Assembly (NCBI RefSeq): GCF_000517065.1
Contig: NZ_KI912105.1
Coordinates: forward strand, 2,614,571 to 2,678,570
Length of the DNA: 64,000 bases
Direction: 5' to 3'
Source: Alkaliflexus imshenetskii DSM 15055
GTDB lineage: Bacteria > Bacteroidota > Bacteroidia > Bacteroidales > Marinilabiliaceae
Shown: in pieces, positions 45,565-55,400 of the stretch
Position numbering within the stretch: the stretch's first letter is position 1
Layout: each line of letters starts with the position of its first letter
The notes under the pieces: model-generated
The model's database searches: none
What the model was told of the DNA's origin: nothing
Seen by the model: only the letters and a program-made list of their open reading frames with translations
Position numbers and translations under genes: made by a program

Positions 45565-45954
45565 ATGACACTTAAGGATTTTAAAACGCGCATTAAGATA
45601 AAGGCTGAACTGGATGATGTTTATGCCGCTTTTACTAACCCCTTTACCATTGAATTATGGTCTGGCTATCCAGCTGTTATGCCAACTGAACCAGGAGGAG
45701 AATTCTCTCTTTGGGATGGCGACATAGAAGGGGTAGTTTTGGAGTTGATTCCAGGAGCCAAAATTGTGCAGCAATGGTTTTTTGGCGATCAGACTGAGCC
45801 TTCTATCGTTACAATTAAGTTATTTAAAGATGCCGGCAAAGTGCAGGTTGATGTGTCACACACCAACATTCCGTCAGAGGATTTTGAAGATATTGCCCAA
45901 GGATGGACTGAATACTTTCTCGGAGCTGTCAAAGAGTTTCTCGAAGTTAACTAA
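45565..45954 (+). CDS. SRPBCC/AHSA1-like protein
   Basis: The start at 45565 (MTLKDFKTRIKIKAELDDVYAAF) gives 129 residues; the longer frame runs through the terminator. FTNPFTIELWSGYPAVM and the C-terminal QGWTEYFLGAVKEFLE fit the START/AHSA1 (Hsp90 activator-like) superfamily, whose cavity binds hydrophobic molecules. A TATCTTTA about 30 bases upstream may be its -7 box. Its stop codon sits at the edge of the duplicated segment downstream. Confidence 0.8.
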   Translation: MTLKDFKTRIKIKAELDDVYAAFTNPFTIELWSGYPAVMPTEPGGEFSLWDGDIEGVVLELIPGAKIVQQWFFGDQTEPSIVTIKLFKDAGKVQVDVSHTNIPSEDFEDIAQGWTEYFLGAVKEFLEVN

Positions 45955-45958
45955 CAAA

Positions 45959-45993
45959 AAAAAGGTGCCAGAATCAACTCCGGCACCTTTTTT
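45959..45993. terminator. Bidirectional terminator (copy 1)
   Basis: AAAAAGGTGCC (45959-45969) pairs with GGCACCTTTTT (45982-45992). It serves the SRPBCC gene on plus and the PorT-like pseudogene on minus, with T/A runs on both sides. Confidence 0.8.
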
Positions 45994-46015
45994 ATAATTT
46001 AAGTTTACTTGTTTA

Positions 46016-46624
46016 TTAGAAGCGGTATCCTACTGAAAGACCAAAGCCGTTGTTTCTAATTATTACACCTTCATAATCTTCAGGAGCAATATTTTTCAAA
46101 CCTAATTGGGCTTTAAACTGAGCAAAGAGACCATTTTTTAACATGTAGCCTAGTAATAGATTACCTCCCATATCAAAGGGTTTATAGTCCTTATTTTTTC
46201 CGAAATAGATATCCTCACCATTACGATCTTTATCAGATTTATGACCTCCAATTCCATAAGCCAAATAGGGGCCAAAGCCAAGAATCAGATTGCCCCCACC
46301 AAGCATTGGTTTGTACAAAAAGCTTAGAGGTATCTCAAAATAGTTCAAACGATGTTCTATTTCCTGATCTAGGAAAGATGATACCATTACTTTAGAATTG
46401 AATAACAGACCCGGTTGGATGTATATATCTGAAACTACCGGTATTTCCATATCAAAACCGAGGTTAAATCCTGTACGAGCTTTTGTGTCAAGTTTTAAGC
46501 CGCCAAAATTGATGGATTAGTTCGAAAAGTTAACTCCTGCGCTTATCCCTACAGTAGGTTGCGCTTGCGCGGTAGGTAGTGCCAAAAGCATGGCAACAAT
46601 AAAAACAGCTGATAGCTTTGTCAT
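46016..46624 (-). pseudogene. PorT-family outer-membrane protein, broken by a nonsense codon
   Basis: Read from ATG at 46624 the frame matches the intact neighbour (47066-47671) along its length, starting MTKLSAVFIVAMLLALPTAQ. Codon 36 is TAA (plus 46517-46519) where the paralogue has CAA or CAG for Gln (VNFSNQ). No frameshift is needed: one C-to-T change accounts for it. The rest, from about residue 37, keeps good similarity (LDTKARTGFNLGFDMEIPVV...), ending in GYRF. It is therefore a recent loss. Translation could restart at 46450 but without a signal peptide. Confidence 0.85.
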
Positions 46625-47011
46625 AATGATCAAATGTGTTTAGTTAAGGTAAATAAGAAATGATTATTTTGTAACAAAGCAAAGAAAGCAATATTAAATA
46701 TACCTACAAAGTTCAACTTGGTGTAATTGTGTAGCCAAAATATTGAAGTGATTCAATCTCAACGTAATTTTTTCTAGGTGTCTGTTTTTCGATTTCTATT
46801 AAGGTTAACTGAAAAGTGACGCTGCAAATAATGGTTCTCAATCACTCTCCTTATTGAATTGTACTCTTGCAATAACTCTTTTAATTTTAATTATCACAAA
46901 AAAGCGCATATACCCCACTTGGATATTGATGTTAGCAATAATGAAAATAAGGAGCTATAACGGTAAATAGTATTGGTTTATGGTGTTTTTTTTAAAAAAT
47001 CAGAACTAACA

Positions 47012-47047
47012 AAAAAAGGTGCCAGAATCAACTCCGGCACCTTTTTT
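47012..47047 (-). terminator. Terminator of the ompA/PorT-like unit (copy 2)
   Basis: AAAAAAGGTGCC pairs with GGCACCTTTTTT; near-identical to the hairpin at 45959-45993. Confidence 0.8.
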
Positions 47048-47065
47048 ATAATTTAAGTTTACTTG

Positions 47066-47671
47066 TTAGAAGCGGTATCCCACTGAAAGACCAAAGCCGC
47101 TGTTTTTCATTGTTACATCTCCAGAATCTTCAGGAGCAATGTTAATAAGGCCAAGTTGGGTGTTAAACTGAACAGAGAAACCTCCACTAAACATATATCC
47201 GAATGATAGATTACCTCCCATGTCGAATGGTTTGTAATCCTCATCTTTTCCAAATTTGATATCCTCTGTTTCATTTCCGAATTTGGCTTTGCCTCCAATT
47301 CCATAAGCCAAATAGGGACCAAAAGCAAGAATCAGGTTGCCTTCACCAAGCAATGGTTTGTAAAGAAGATTTAAAGGAACTTCAAGATAGTTTAATTTGG
47401 TGGTGATATCATCGCCCATCATTTCATACTTCATCCCTTTTGTGGTGAATAACAGACCTGGTTGGAAATAGAAATCAGGAGCTACTGGAACTTCCAAATC
47501 AACTCCGATATTAAATCCTGTAAGCATTTTTGTATCAAGTTCAATGCCTCCACCTTTAATGGTTTGGTTTGAAAAGTTTACGCCACCTCTTACTCCAAAA
47601 GTTGTTTGTGCTTGTAAGGCAGGTAGTGCCAAAAGCATGGCAACGGTTAAAATTGCTGATAGTTTTTTCAT
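47066..47671 (-). CDS. PorT-family outer-membrane beta-barrel protein
   Basis: 201 residues with a signal peptide ending ALPALQAQ. TTFGVRGGVNFSNQ begins the barrel, with typical features GFNIGVDLEVPV, DFYFQPGLLFTTKG and LNLLYKPLLGEGNLILAFGPYLAYGIGG, ending GLSVGYRF. This small barrel group (PorT/outer membrane beta-barrel) is widespread in Bacteroidetes, and roles vary, so the exact function is open. It follows the OmpA-like lipoprotein gene by 40 bases and has a broken sister copy downstream. Confidence 0.85.
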   Translation of the reverse strand: MKKLSAILTVAMLLALPALQAQTTFGVRGGVNFSNQTIKGGGIELDTKMLTGFNIGVDLEVPVAPDFYFQPGLLFTTKGMKYEMMGDDITTKLNYLEVPLNLLYKPLLGEGNLILAFGPYLAYGIGGKAKFGNETEDIKFGKDEDYKPFDMGGNLSFGYMFSGGFSVQFNTQLGLINIAPEDSGDVTMKNSGFGLSVGYRF

Positions 47672-47711
47672 GATGATTAAAAGTGTTAGTTAAGGAAAAT
47701 AAAAATGATTA

Positions 47712-48383
47712 CTATTTAGCTGCTTCAGCTTCTGCTTCGGCTCTCATTTTTTCGTTCGCTGTAATTACAAACTCAACGCGACGGTTCTGTACACGGCCTT
47801 CTTCTGTATCATTCGAATACTTAGGAGAAGTAAGTCCATATCCAACGGTTTGCAGTCTGGCAGTTGAGATACCCTTCGATACCAGATAGTCGGTAACCGA
47901 TTTGGCACGGCGTTCTGACAAACGCTGATTGTAGGCTGCTGAACCAGTACCGTCAGTATGTCCCTGAACTTCGATGTCGGTGTCGGGATATGCTTTGAAA
48001 ACGGTTATCATCTGGTCAAGATTGGTTTTGGCTTGAGCAGAAAGATCAGCGCTGTCAAATCCAAAAAGGATGGCGCTGCTTAGCTCAACAATGATGCCTT
48101 CACCCACTCTTTCCACTGTAGCGTCAGGCATTTTGGCCTTCATCTCTTCAGCTTGTTTATCCATTTTATTGCCAATGATGGCTCCGGTAACTCCTCCTAC
48201 GGTAGCTCCTACTACAGTTCCCACAGCTGTGTTACCTGCTGTACGGCCTACAATGGCTCCGGCAGCAGCACCAGCAGCAGTACCTATCATGGCACCTTTT
48301 TGCGTGTTACTTAGCGATGAGCATCCTGAAAGTATCATTGATGCCACAGCTGCCAACATAAACAGTTGTCTTAATTTGCTCAT
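47712..48383 (-). CDS. OmpA-family lipoprotein with glycine-zipper segment
   Basis: 223 residues with a lipobox LSGC at Cys21. Residues about 30-75 are a Gly/Ala-rich glycine-zipper segment (GTAAGAAAGAIVGRTAG, VVGATVGGVTGAIIGNKM). Residues 90-210 are the OmpA C-terminal domain, with FGFDSADLSAQAKTNLDQM, EVQGHTDGTGSAAYNQRLSERRA and RRVEF. It binds peptidoglycan and links it to the outer membrane. The C-terminus is a short Ala/Glu tail. First gene of a unit with the PorT-like gene. Confidence 0.92.
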   Translation of the reverse strand: MSKLRQLFMLAAVASMILSGCSSLSNTQKGAMIGTAAGAAAGAIVGRTAGNTAVGTVVGATVGGVTGAIIGNKMDKQAEEMKAKMPDATVERVGEGIIVELSSAILFGFDSADLSAQAKTNLDQMITVFKAYPDTDIEVQGHTDGTGSAAYNQRLSERRAKSVTDYLVSKGISTARLQTVGYGLTSPKYSNDTEEGRVQNRRVEFVITANEKMRAEAEAEAAK

Positions 48384-48728
48384 AATCAGTTTTGTTTTAA
48401 AGTTAATAAGTTTAAGTTACAGACTTCAATATTAAGCTGATTTCACATGATATGCAACAATATTTTTATTAATGTGAAACTGATAGTGTTCTACCTTGTT
48501 ATTTCTAAACTAAATATAACTCTTTGAAAAGGATTTTGTTCATCTACAGGCTGTTGCTTATCTCTATTATTCTGTTAATATGGAAGATAAATATTTTAGT
48601 CCGGATTTTTATTTTGGTCTCACAACCTACCTTTAAAGCTTGATTGTCGAATATTGGAACTATTATTTTTAAATTTGACACTGTTTGTCTTTCGCAATCC
48701 TTTTATTTGCAAATAAAATAGTTGAAAT
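48384..48728. other. Divergent intergenic region with 18-bp palindrome before rmuC
   Basis: AT-rich region between ompA (minus) and rmuC (plus). It contains the perfect palindrome TTTTATTTGCAAATAAAA at 48701-48718, ten bases before the rmuC ATG. Several TTTG words are present but no well-spaced promoter. Nothing else notable. Confidence 0.45.
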
Positions 48729-50165
48729 ATGGATATATTATTATTGGCACTTTTGGTTCTCTGTATTGGTTTGCTGGTTATTATTATTTTCAAACCTACA
48801 GCTAATAAAAACAATGAAATAATGGATCGGCTAGGTAGTCTGATTCAGGCTGAGTTAATGGAGAATCGTGCCGAATTTTCGTTGGGTCTCAAGCAAAACA
48901 GGGAGGAGCTTTTGGGCGGCATCGATCGGCTTACCATTAAACTCGAAGAAAAACTTAATGCTATAAATGAAGGCATCCATAAAAATGCGCGTGAGGATAG
49001 GGAGGAGTTGTCGGGAAACTTGACTCAGTTAACTCAAAAAATCGAGGAGAAACTCGCTGCAATGAATGAGGCGATGACTGTTAATGCGCGTGTTAGCCGT
49101 GAGGAACTAGGAAAGTCGTTGCAGCAGTTTCAGGATACATTTTCTAAAAATGTACGCGACTTTAATGATCTTCAGAAACAGAAGTTCGATGACATGGCTC
49201 GCCGTCAGGATGAGCTGGTGAAATCTACTGAGCTGAAACTGGAAAAAATGCGTGAAACGGTTGATGAGAAGCTGCATAAAACTTTGGAAGACAGGCTTGG
49301 GCAGTCATTTAAACTGGTGAGCGAACGTCTGGAAGCGGTACAAAAGGGGCTTGGCGAAATGCAAACTCTTGCAAATGGCGTAGGCGATTTAAAGAAAGTG
49401 CTCACCAATGTAAAAACCAGAGGTGTGTTGGGCGAGATTCAACTTGGCAATATCCTGGAACAGATTATGGCGCCCGAGCAGTATGATGCCAATGTGAAAA
49501 CCAAACAGGGTTCTGGCGATCATGTGGAGTATGCCATTAAGCTGCCCGGTAAGGACGATTCCGGCAATGTGGTGTATCTGCCCATTGATGCGAAGTTTCC
49601 GCAGGAGGATTATTTACGTCTCCAAACTGCTTTTGAGTTGGGCGATAAGCTGGCTATTGATGTCGAGAGTAAGCGTCTGGTGCAGTCTATTAAAAAGAAT
49701 GCACGCGACATCCGCGATAAGTATATCGATCCTCCAAACACAACTGATTTTGGCATCATGTTTTTACCTGTTGAGGGATTGTATGCCGAAGTGGTTCGCC
49801 AACCTGAACTTATTGCGCAATTGCAAGGCGAGTTTAAAATTATCGTCACCGGGCCAACCACCCTTGCTGCCATGCTGAACAGTTTGCAAATGGGCTTCAA
49901 AACGCTCGCCATTCAAAAACGCAGCAGTGAAGTTTGGCAAATTCTTGGAGCCGTGAAAACGGAGTTTGGTAAGTTTGGCGAGGTGCTGGAAAAGGCCAGA
50001 AAGAAGATTAATGAAGCGGACAAGGAGCTTGATGCTTTGGTGGGTACGCGAACACGGATGCTCATGTCAAAATTGAAAAGGGTGGAGCAACTTCCGGCCG
50101 GTGAAACGGTGAAGCTTCTGGATGGTACCGCCGATTCCGATGAGGAGGAGGGTGCGGTGGAGTAA
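48729..50165 (+). CDS. rmuC: DNA recombination protein RmuC homologue
   Basis: 478 residues: an N-terminal transmembrane helix (about 3-21), a long coiled coil (28-205), then the RmuC domain (210-440) with RGVLGEIQLGNILEQI, LPIDAKFPQEDY and GIMFLPVEGLYAEV. RmuC-type proteins are PD-(D/E)XK-related and limit inverted-repeat-driven rearrangements. A perfect palindrome lies just upstream. It is followed by a terminator. Confidence 0.94.
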   Translation: MDILLLALLVLCIGLLVIIIFKPTANKNNEIMDRLGSLIQAELMENRAEFSLGLKQNREELLGGIDRLTIKLEEKLNAINEGIHKNAREDREELSGNLTQLTQKIEEKLAAMNEAMTVNARVSREELGKSLQQFQDTFSKNVRDFNDLQKQKFDDMARRQDELVKSTELKLEKMRETVDEKLHKTLEDRLGQSFKLVSERLEAVQKGLGEMQTLANGVGDLKKVLTNVKTRGVLGEIQLGNILEQIMAPEQYDANVKTKQGSGDHVEYAIKLPGKDDSGNVVYLPIDAKFPQEDYLRLQTAFELGDKLAIDVESKRLVQSIKKNARDIRDKYIDPPNTTDFGIMFLPVEGLYAEVVRQPELIAQLQGEFKIIVTGPTTLAAMLNSLQMGFKTLAIQKRSSEVWQILGAVKTEFGKFGEVLEKARKKINEADKELDALVGTRTRMLMSKLKRVEQLPAGETVKLLDGTADSDEEEGAVE

Positions 50166-50191
50166 TTCGGTTGATTATATCCTTAAAAATA

Positions 50192-50227
50192 GAGCGCCGG
50201 TGCATTGTCAAATATGCATCGGCGCTC
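50192..50227. terminator. Bidirectional terminator rmuC / nadC
   Basis: GAGCGCCGGTGCA (50192-50204) pairs with TGCATCGGCGCTC (50215-50227) with one G-U pair. Short A/T runs on both sides. Confidence 0.8.
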
Positions 50228-50247
50228 AATTTTGTGTTGTATTGTGG

Positions 50248-51093
50248 TTAATCCATTGCTTTAAGACTTAAATCCAGGCTTTTGATGTGATGCGTCAACG
50301 CCCCAACCGAAATGTAGTCAACTCCGGTTTCGGCATAGGCTCTAATGGTCTCTAGAGTGATAGCTCCGGATGATTCCGTTTCGAAGCGCCCGTTTATTAA
50401 TTTTACTGCCTCCCGCGTGGTGGCTACATCAAAATTATCGAGCATGATTCTGTTTACCTGACCCACTCGCAAAACCTCGTTTAGCTCCTCCAAATTTCGA
50501 ACTTCCACCTCTATTTTCAGATTCTTCCCGGCCTTGTTTATGTAGTTGTTTGCCGACAGAATGGCTTTTTCGATACCTCCCGCAAAATCTATGTGGTTGT
50601 CTTTGAGCATTATCATGTCATAAAGCCCAAAACGATGGTTTTTGCCTCCGCCAATTTTAACAGCTTCTTTCTCTAAAAAGCGCATCCCCGGTGTGGTTTT
50701 GCGGGTGTCCAGAATTTTAGTCTGTAGTCCGTTAAGTTCGTCAACATACTGACGGGTGCGGGTGGCAATGCCACTCATTCGCTGCATCACGTTAAGTGCC
50801 AGTCGCTCTGCTTTTAACAGCGTCCATACGGTGCCTTCTACCGTGAAAGCAACATCGCCCGGCTTTATACCATCGCCATCCGAAAGTATCTGCTCAATTT
50901 TAATGTCAGGTTCTACTTCGCGGAATATCGCCATTGCCACCTCTACGCCGGCCAGAACGCCATTCTCTTTTACCAGAAGAGCCGCTTTACCCTTGGCATC
51001 AGGCGGTATACAAGCCATTGAAGAGTGGTCGCCATCTCCTATATCTTCATCAAGTGCATCGTTTATAAACTTCCGGAGTACACGTTTATTCAT
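50248..51093 (-). CDS. nadC: Nicotinate-nucleotide pyrophosphorylase (quinolinate phosphoribosyltransferase)
   Basis: NadC makes nicotinate mononucleotide from quinolinate and PRPP. 281 residues. DEDIGDGDHSS, LNVMQRMSGIATRTRQYV, ILDTRKTTPGMRFLEKEAVKIGGGKNHR and VEVRNLEEL are the core binding motifs. Its ATG overlaps the end of the DUF4783-like gene by eight bases, so the two are translated together. Confidence 0.96.
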   Translation of the reverse strand: MNKRVLRKFINDALDEDIGDGDHSSMACIPPDAKGKAALLVKENGVLAGVEVAMAIFREVEPDIKIEQILSDGDGIKPGDVAFTVEGTVWTLLKAERLALNVMQRMSGIATRTRQYVDELNGLQTKILDTRKTTPGMRFLEKEAVKIGGGKNHRFGLYDMIMLKDNHIDFAGGIEKAILSANNYINKAGKNLKIEVEVRNLEELNEVLRVGQVNRIMLDNFDVATTREAVKLINGRFETESSGAITLETIRAYAETGVDYISVGALTHHIKSLDLSLKAMD

Positions 51094-51493
51094 CTTGCTT
51101 TTCTACTCTGAGTTGATGTATAAGTGTTTGGTTACCTGTGGTTTTTGTGAGAAACAGAATGCGGAACTGTCCCCTGTTGTAATTATACCTGCCAATGGCA
51201 AAAGTGGCGTTTTCGCGAATTCCCTGATGTATCACCTGAAAGGATACTGGTGGGTAATTGTCGAAGAAATCCTTTATAAGGAACTGGGCCTGCTCTTTAC
51301 TGAAAACACCTGATTTGGACGGAAGCACCAATTCAACTTTATTGTTGAAGTATGATGCCAGCTCAAATGCATCGCCATTTCGGGTAGCTGCAGTAATTGC
51401 CTCGGGCAACTTACCTTCTGATTGCGCATGGCCGCTAACAATTCCAATTAGCAGCATGCCGGTTATCATTAAAATAGTTTTTAGCGTTTTCAT
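51086..51493 (-). CDS. DUF4783-like small exported protein
   Basis: The start at 51493 (MKTLKTILMITGMLLIGIVSGHAQ) gives a signal peptide and 135 residues; the ORF start at 51544 would add a meaningless extension. The mature part begins with AITAATRNGDAFELASYFNNKVEL, then a NTF2-like alpha-beta core ending KTTGNQTLIHQLRVEK. Bacteroidia often place this family next to nadC. Function unknown. Confidence 0.8.
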   Translation of the reverse strand: MKTLKTILMITGMLLIGIVSGHAQSEGKLPEAITAATRNGDAFELASYFNNKVELVLPSKSGVFSKEQAQFLIKDFFDNYPPVSFQVIHQGIRENATFAIGRYNYNRGQFRILFLTKTTGNQTLIHQLRVEKQDE

Positions 51494-51884
51494 GAAACGA
51501 TTATTTTGGTTTTTCTGATGCAGTGTAAAAACGATCCTGCACATAAGGCTTAGTTTCTATCAACTGCTTTATACGAGAAATGCATACACATGTTTCGTAT
51601 AGTTCAATTTGAAGGTACAAAAACTAAACCATAAATTTGGATAGGGTTTCTTATTTTTGTTTTTTGCTGATGCTTTGCGTATTCTTACTGGTTTTACCCG
51701 AATACTTTTTGGAATGTAGAATTATCAGATTATTGCATCCTGTCAGTATTTACAAGGTATTTATCCTGCAAATAAACGAACTTATTTGAATATGGGGGGC
51801 TTGATTGGTGCTTTTTTATGTTGTTACCCATTCAGATTTGTTCGTTTTTTCAATAAAATTAGGATTTGAATAGCAAAAATAGAG
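51494..51884. other. Divergent intergenic region, no gene seen
   Basis: About 390 AT-rich bases between the DUF4783-like gene (minus) and the structured element before rlmH (plus). No ORF or consensus promoter is convincing. Confidence 0.35.
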
Positions 51885-51974
51885 ACGAAACGAGTCATGA
51901 GCAAACCTTTCTCAATCATAGGAATGATTAAGTGGCGTGTTGCGTATGGGAACTAAAAAACAAATTTTAAACAG
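51885..51974 (+). repeat. Structured leader element before rlmH (copy C)
   Basis: 90 bases ending at the rlmH ATG. It aligns with units A and B at 2872-3049: GAAACGAGT near the start, GGAATGATTA, GCGTGTT (51935-51941) and TAAAAAACAAATTTTAAACAG at the end. It folds the same way: AGTCA/TGATT (51893-51897/51925-51929, one G-U pair) encloses TGAG/CTCA (51898-51901/51911-51914). Probably a leader RNA or dispersed structured repeat; function unknown. Confidence 0.7.
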
Positions 51975-52448
51975 ATGAAAACGCACCTCTTAATGATTGG
52001 ACGCACAGACGAGGCCTGGCTTGGTACAGGAATTGCTGAGTATTTTAAACGTATCACCAGATACATCCCTTTTCAGGATATGGTGATTGCAGACATAAAA
52101 AAGGGTAAAAATACCACTGAAACTATTGTTAAGGAGAAAGAAGGGGAGCTGATTTTAAAGCAGGTGTCGGCTGGAGATATTTTGGTGTTGCTAGATGAAA
52201 ATGGGAAACAGTTAACATCGCGTGAGTTCTCTTCTTTTGTGGAAAAGCAGATGGTTGGCGGGGTGCGTAACCTCTTTTTCGTCATTGGTGGAGCGTATGG
52301 ATTTTCAGATGCTGTGTATGCTCGTGCCGACCATAAATTGGGGCTTTCGCGAATGACGTTCTCCCATCAAATGGTGCGATTGATATTTGCAGAGCAGCTA
52401 TACCGGGCAATGTCAATTTTAAACAATGAACCTTATCATCATGATTAA
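51975..52448 (+). CDS. rlmH: 23S rRNA (pseudouridine1915-N3)-methyltransferase RlmH
   Basis: RlmH methylates pseudouridine 1915 of 23S rRNA using SAM. 157 residues, SPOUT fold. LVLLDENGKQLTSREFSSF and the SAM-binding knot FVIGGAYGFSDAV, followed by LSRMTFSHQMVRLIFAEQLYRAMSILNNEPYHH, the usual C-terminus. Preceded directly by the structured element and followed 23 bases later by the sensor kinase. Confidence 0.96.
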   Translation: MKTHLLMIGRTDEAWLGTGIAEYFKRITRYIPFQDMVIADIKKGKNTTETIVKEKEGELILKQVSAGDILVLLDENGKQLTSREFSSFVEKQMVGGVRNLFFVIGGAYGFSDAVYARADHKLGLSRMTFSHQMVRLIFAEQLYRAMSILNNEPYHHD

Positions 52449-52471
52449 TTTCTGATACATTTTTTCAACCT

Positions 52472-55400
52472 ATGCAACAGTACACCCGCACCATATTTAT
52501 ATCACTCATTTTCTTTGCATTGTTCATCATATTGGGAGGAAGCATGCGCCACTACGCAGGCTTGCGACCCGTTCGTGATTTTAATGCCGACAAAATAGAG
52601 CGGCTCGTGAACTCAAGCAGAACGGCCATGTTGTCGCAATTGGAGCGGATGCCGCTTGAATCTTACACGTCACATGAAGATTTATGGAGGGGTATGGATT
52701 CTCTTCAGTTTCGCAACATGGATGTGTTGGTGTTTCAGGGGTTCGAACTCGTGGCATGGAGTAACAGGTTATTGCCTGTTGATGGCATAAATCCGCAGTA
52801 TTTTAAACATCAGCTGGTACGTCTCGACAATGGCTGGTATCTTACCGCATTTAAACAGCATGGGCAGGTTCTGGCAGTTGGGTTCACATTGTTAAAGCAT
52901 GAGTTCCCTTATCAAAACCAGTTTTTGCAGGATGGCTTTCCTTCGCGCTTTGGCCTGGAATCATCAGTGATGATTAGCCGTGAGCAATCACCTGATTATG
53001 TGCCTGTCAGGGACGAGGCCGGTAACTTCCTTTTCAGCTTTATTCCTGCTGGTTCGCAGACAAAGCAGTCCATTCTGTTGGTTCTGTCAGGTATCTCTTT
53101 TTTGCTGGGACTTGTCGCCTTTTGGGTGTTTATCTATTACCTTCAGCGGCATTTCAGGTATCGGAATTGGATAAACCTCTTGTGGGTGGCATCTTCAGTG
53201 GTTTATGGCCTCATATACTATATGTTGATTTGGCGGGTTGGCCTTTCGGTTATTCAGGAGCAGGAGCTGTTTTCTCCGGTACATTTTGCCATGTCGGCAT
53301 GGCTACCCTCGCTGGGCCACTTTCTTTTATACGTTTTTCTTCTGTTCTCTGTATGTTTCTGGTTTTTTAAGTTCTTTCGTTTACCGGTTGTATTCCGGTC
53401 TGGGAGGTTGTCTAAACCTTCCTTGCTATTGGCACTGTTCCTGTTTTTAATTTTGTGTGCGTTTTATCTTATATACATTAGTCGACTGCTCTATTTGCTT
53501 GCAGAGCACTCTTCTGGCTCCATGATTCTCGTTAAGGTTATCGATATGGATTTGGTGGCCTTGGTTAAAATCGTGATGGTAGCTTTTTTGCTGCTCTCGT
53601 TATTGCTGGTTTTTGAGCGTGTTGTGCTGATGTTCGTGGTGCATCTGAACCGTTTGAGCTTGTTTGCTACAGTGCTTGGTGTTTCCATTCTTTTAGCGTT
53701 TGTGTTTGGCGGAGTCGGAGTGGGTGAGAGTGATTGGGCCTTTGTGTTTTTTCTGTTGGCAGGAAGTATGCTTATATTTCTTCGACGTAAGCCCCATCTG
53801 GCACATTCTTATTCAACCTATCTTTGGTTTGCCGGTCTCTTTGCTGTATATGCGGGCATGGTGATGATGGATATGACCATACGAAAGGAGGAGTCAAATC
53901 GCGAATTGTTGGTCGAGAATCTTTCATTTCAGTTGATGCGCGATGAGGATCCGGTAGCTGAAATGTACCTTTCCGAAATTGAAAAACAGATATCAAACGA
54001 TGCCACATTAATGCGTCTGCTTGCACAGCCCGATTTAGACCCTGATGCCATACGCAACCATCTGGTGAAATTTTACTTTTATGGATATTGGGGTAGGTAT
54101 GAGATGCAGATAATTCCCTGCTGGCCGCAGGGTGATCTGTTTATTCAGGAAACGGGAGAGGTGCGCAACTGTTATAACTATTTTTTTCAGTTGCTCGATG
54201 GTTTTGGTTACACAATTCCTGGTAGCAATCACTTTCATTATCTAGACAATCACAATGGCCGGGTATCCTATTTTGGTGTTTTTCGGTTTTTTCCAAACGA
54301 TCCGGTTCGTGAAACATCTTTGTTTATTGAGTTACATTCCAAAGCTTTTTTTGAAGGTCTGGGATACCCTGAGTTACTTATCAGTGATCGGGAACAGGCT
54401 CGCCTCAGGTTGTTTAACGAGTATTCACATGCCAAATATATCAATGGGCGGCTGGTAAAACGCTCCGGCGACTATCCCTATAAAAGCGAATCTCATCATT
54501 ATAAAACGGTTTTAAATGATAAGGTGTTTCTCAAAGAGGGCGATTATTCTCATCTTGTTTATCAACCCGATGAGAATACTACAGTGCTATTAAGCCGAAA
54601 GGATTATACCGTTTCGGATGTGTTCATGGCATTTTCAATCTTTTTTATCATTTTCTTTTTTGCTGGTTCTATAATCATACTGCTGCTTCAATGGCGATCC
54701 ACAGGGTTTTCTGTCCGGCTTTCCATTCAAAAGCGGATTCAAGTGGCGTTTGTATTATTAATGCTGGTTATGCTGATTATAGTAGCAACGGGTACCGTCT
54801 ATTATACTGTGCAGCAATTTAAGCGTAAGCATCTTGAGTTGCTTGAGAATAAAATCCAGTCTGTATTGCTCGAGTTGGAGTATAAGATTGGTTTTGACGG
54901 ACCTGAAACTTCAAGTCCCGAAGAGTATCTTAATTATCAGCTACAGATGATATCCAACGTATTTTATTGCGATATAAATCTATATGGAATCGACGGAAAG
55001 TTAATAGGAACATCGCGACCCGAGCTATTCAGAAACGGGTTGGCCGGATTGCAAATGAATCCCAGAGCCTATTTTAGTCTGGCCTATACAGATGCCGTGC
55101 GTTTTCTGGATGAAGAGCGCATCGGAAACTTAAGATATACTTCCTTTTATGTGCCGGTTCTCTCAAATGACAACCGGTTGGCAGGCTTTGTGAATCTTCC
55201 ATACTTTGTGGGAAACAATGAGTTACGTGAGGAGGTGTCCTCTGTAATTGTTACTGTTATCAATTTTTACCTGATGTTCTCATTTCTGGTAATTGGGCTG
55301 GCGGTTTTTCTGGCCAGACAGATTACACGCCCCTTGCTCATGTTGCAGGATAGGATTTCACGCATCAAACTGGATAGATTAAATGAGAAGATTGATTATA

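Larger units (their letters stand above)
45954..46665. repeat. Duplicated segment, copy 1 (contains the broken PorT-like gene)
   Basis: Homologous to 47005-47707: the same terminator, the same gene and the same short upstream stretch are present in both. The left border lies at AACTAAC, at the stop of the SRPBCC gene; the right border lies just after the gene start. The unique spacer 46666-47004 (about 340 AT-rich bases) holds no supported gene. Confidence 0.75.
47005..47707. repeat. Duplicated segment, copy 2 (contains the intact PorT-like gene)
   Basis: Homologous to 45954-46665, from the AACTAAC before the terminator to the spacer just before the OmpA stop codon. Sequence identity is high in the terminator (45954-46014 against 47007-47065), moderate in the genes. 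Confidence 0.75.

Noticed and set aside
51881..51975. Hammerhead ribozyme, suggested by GACGAAACGAGTC
   Set aside because: The CUGANGA core and the cleavage triplet are absent, and copies A and B do not keep the catalytic bases.
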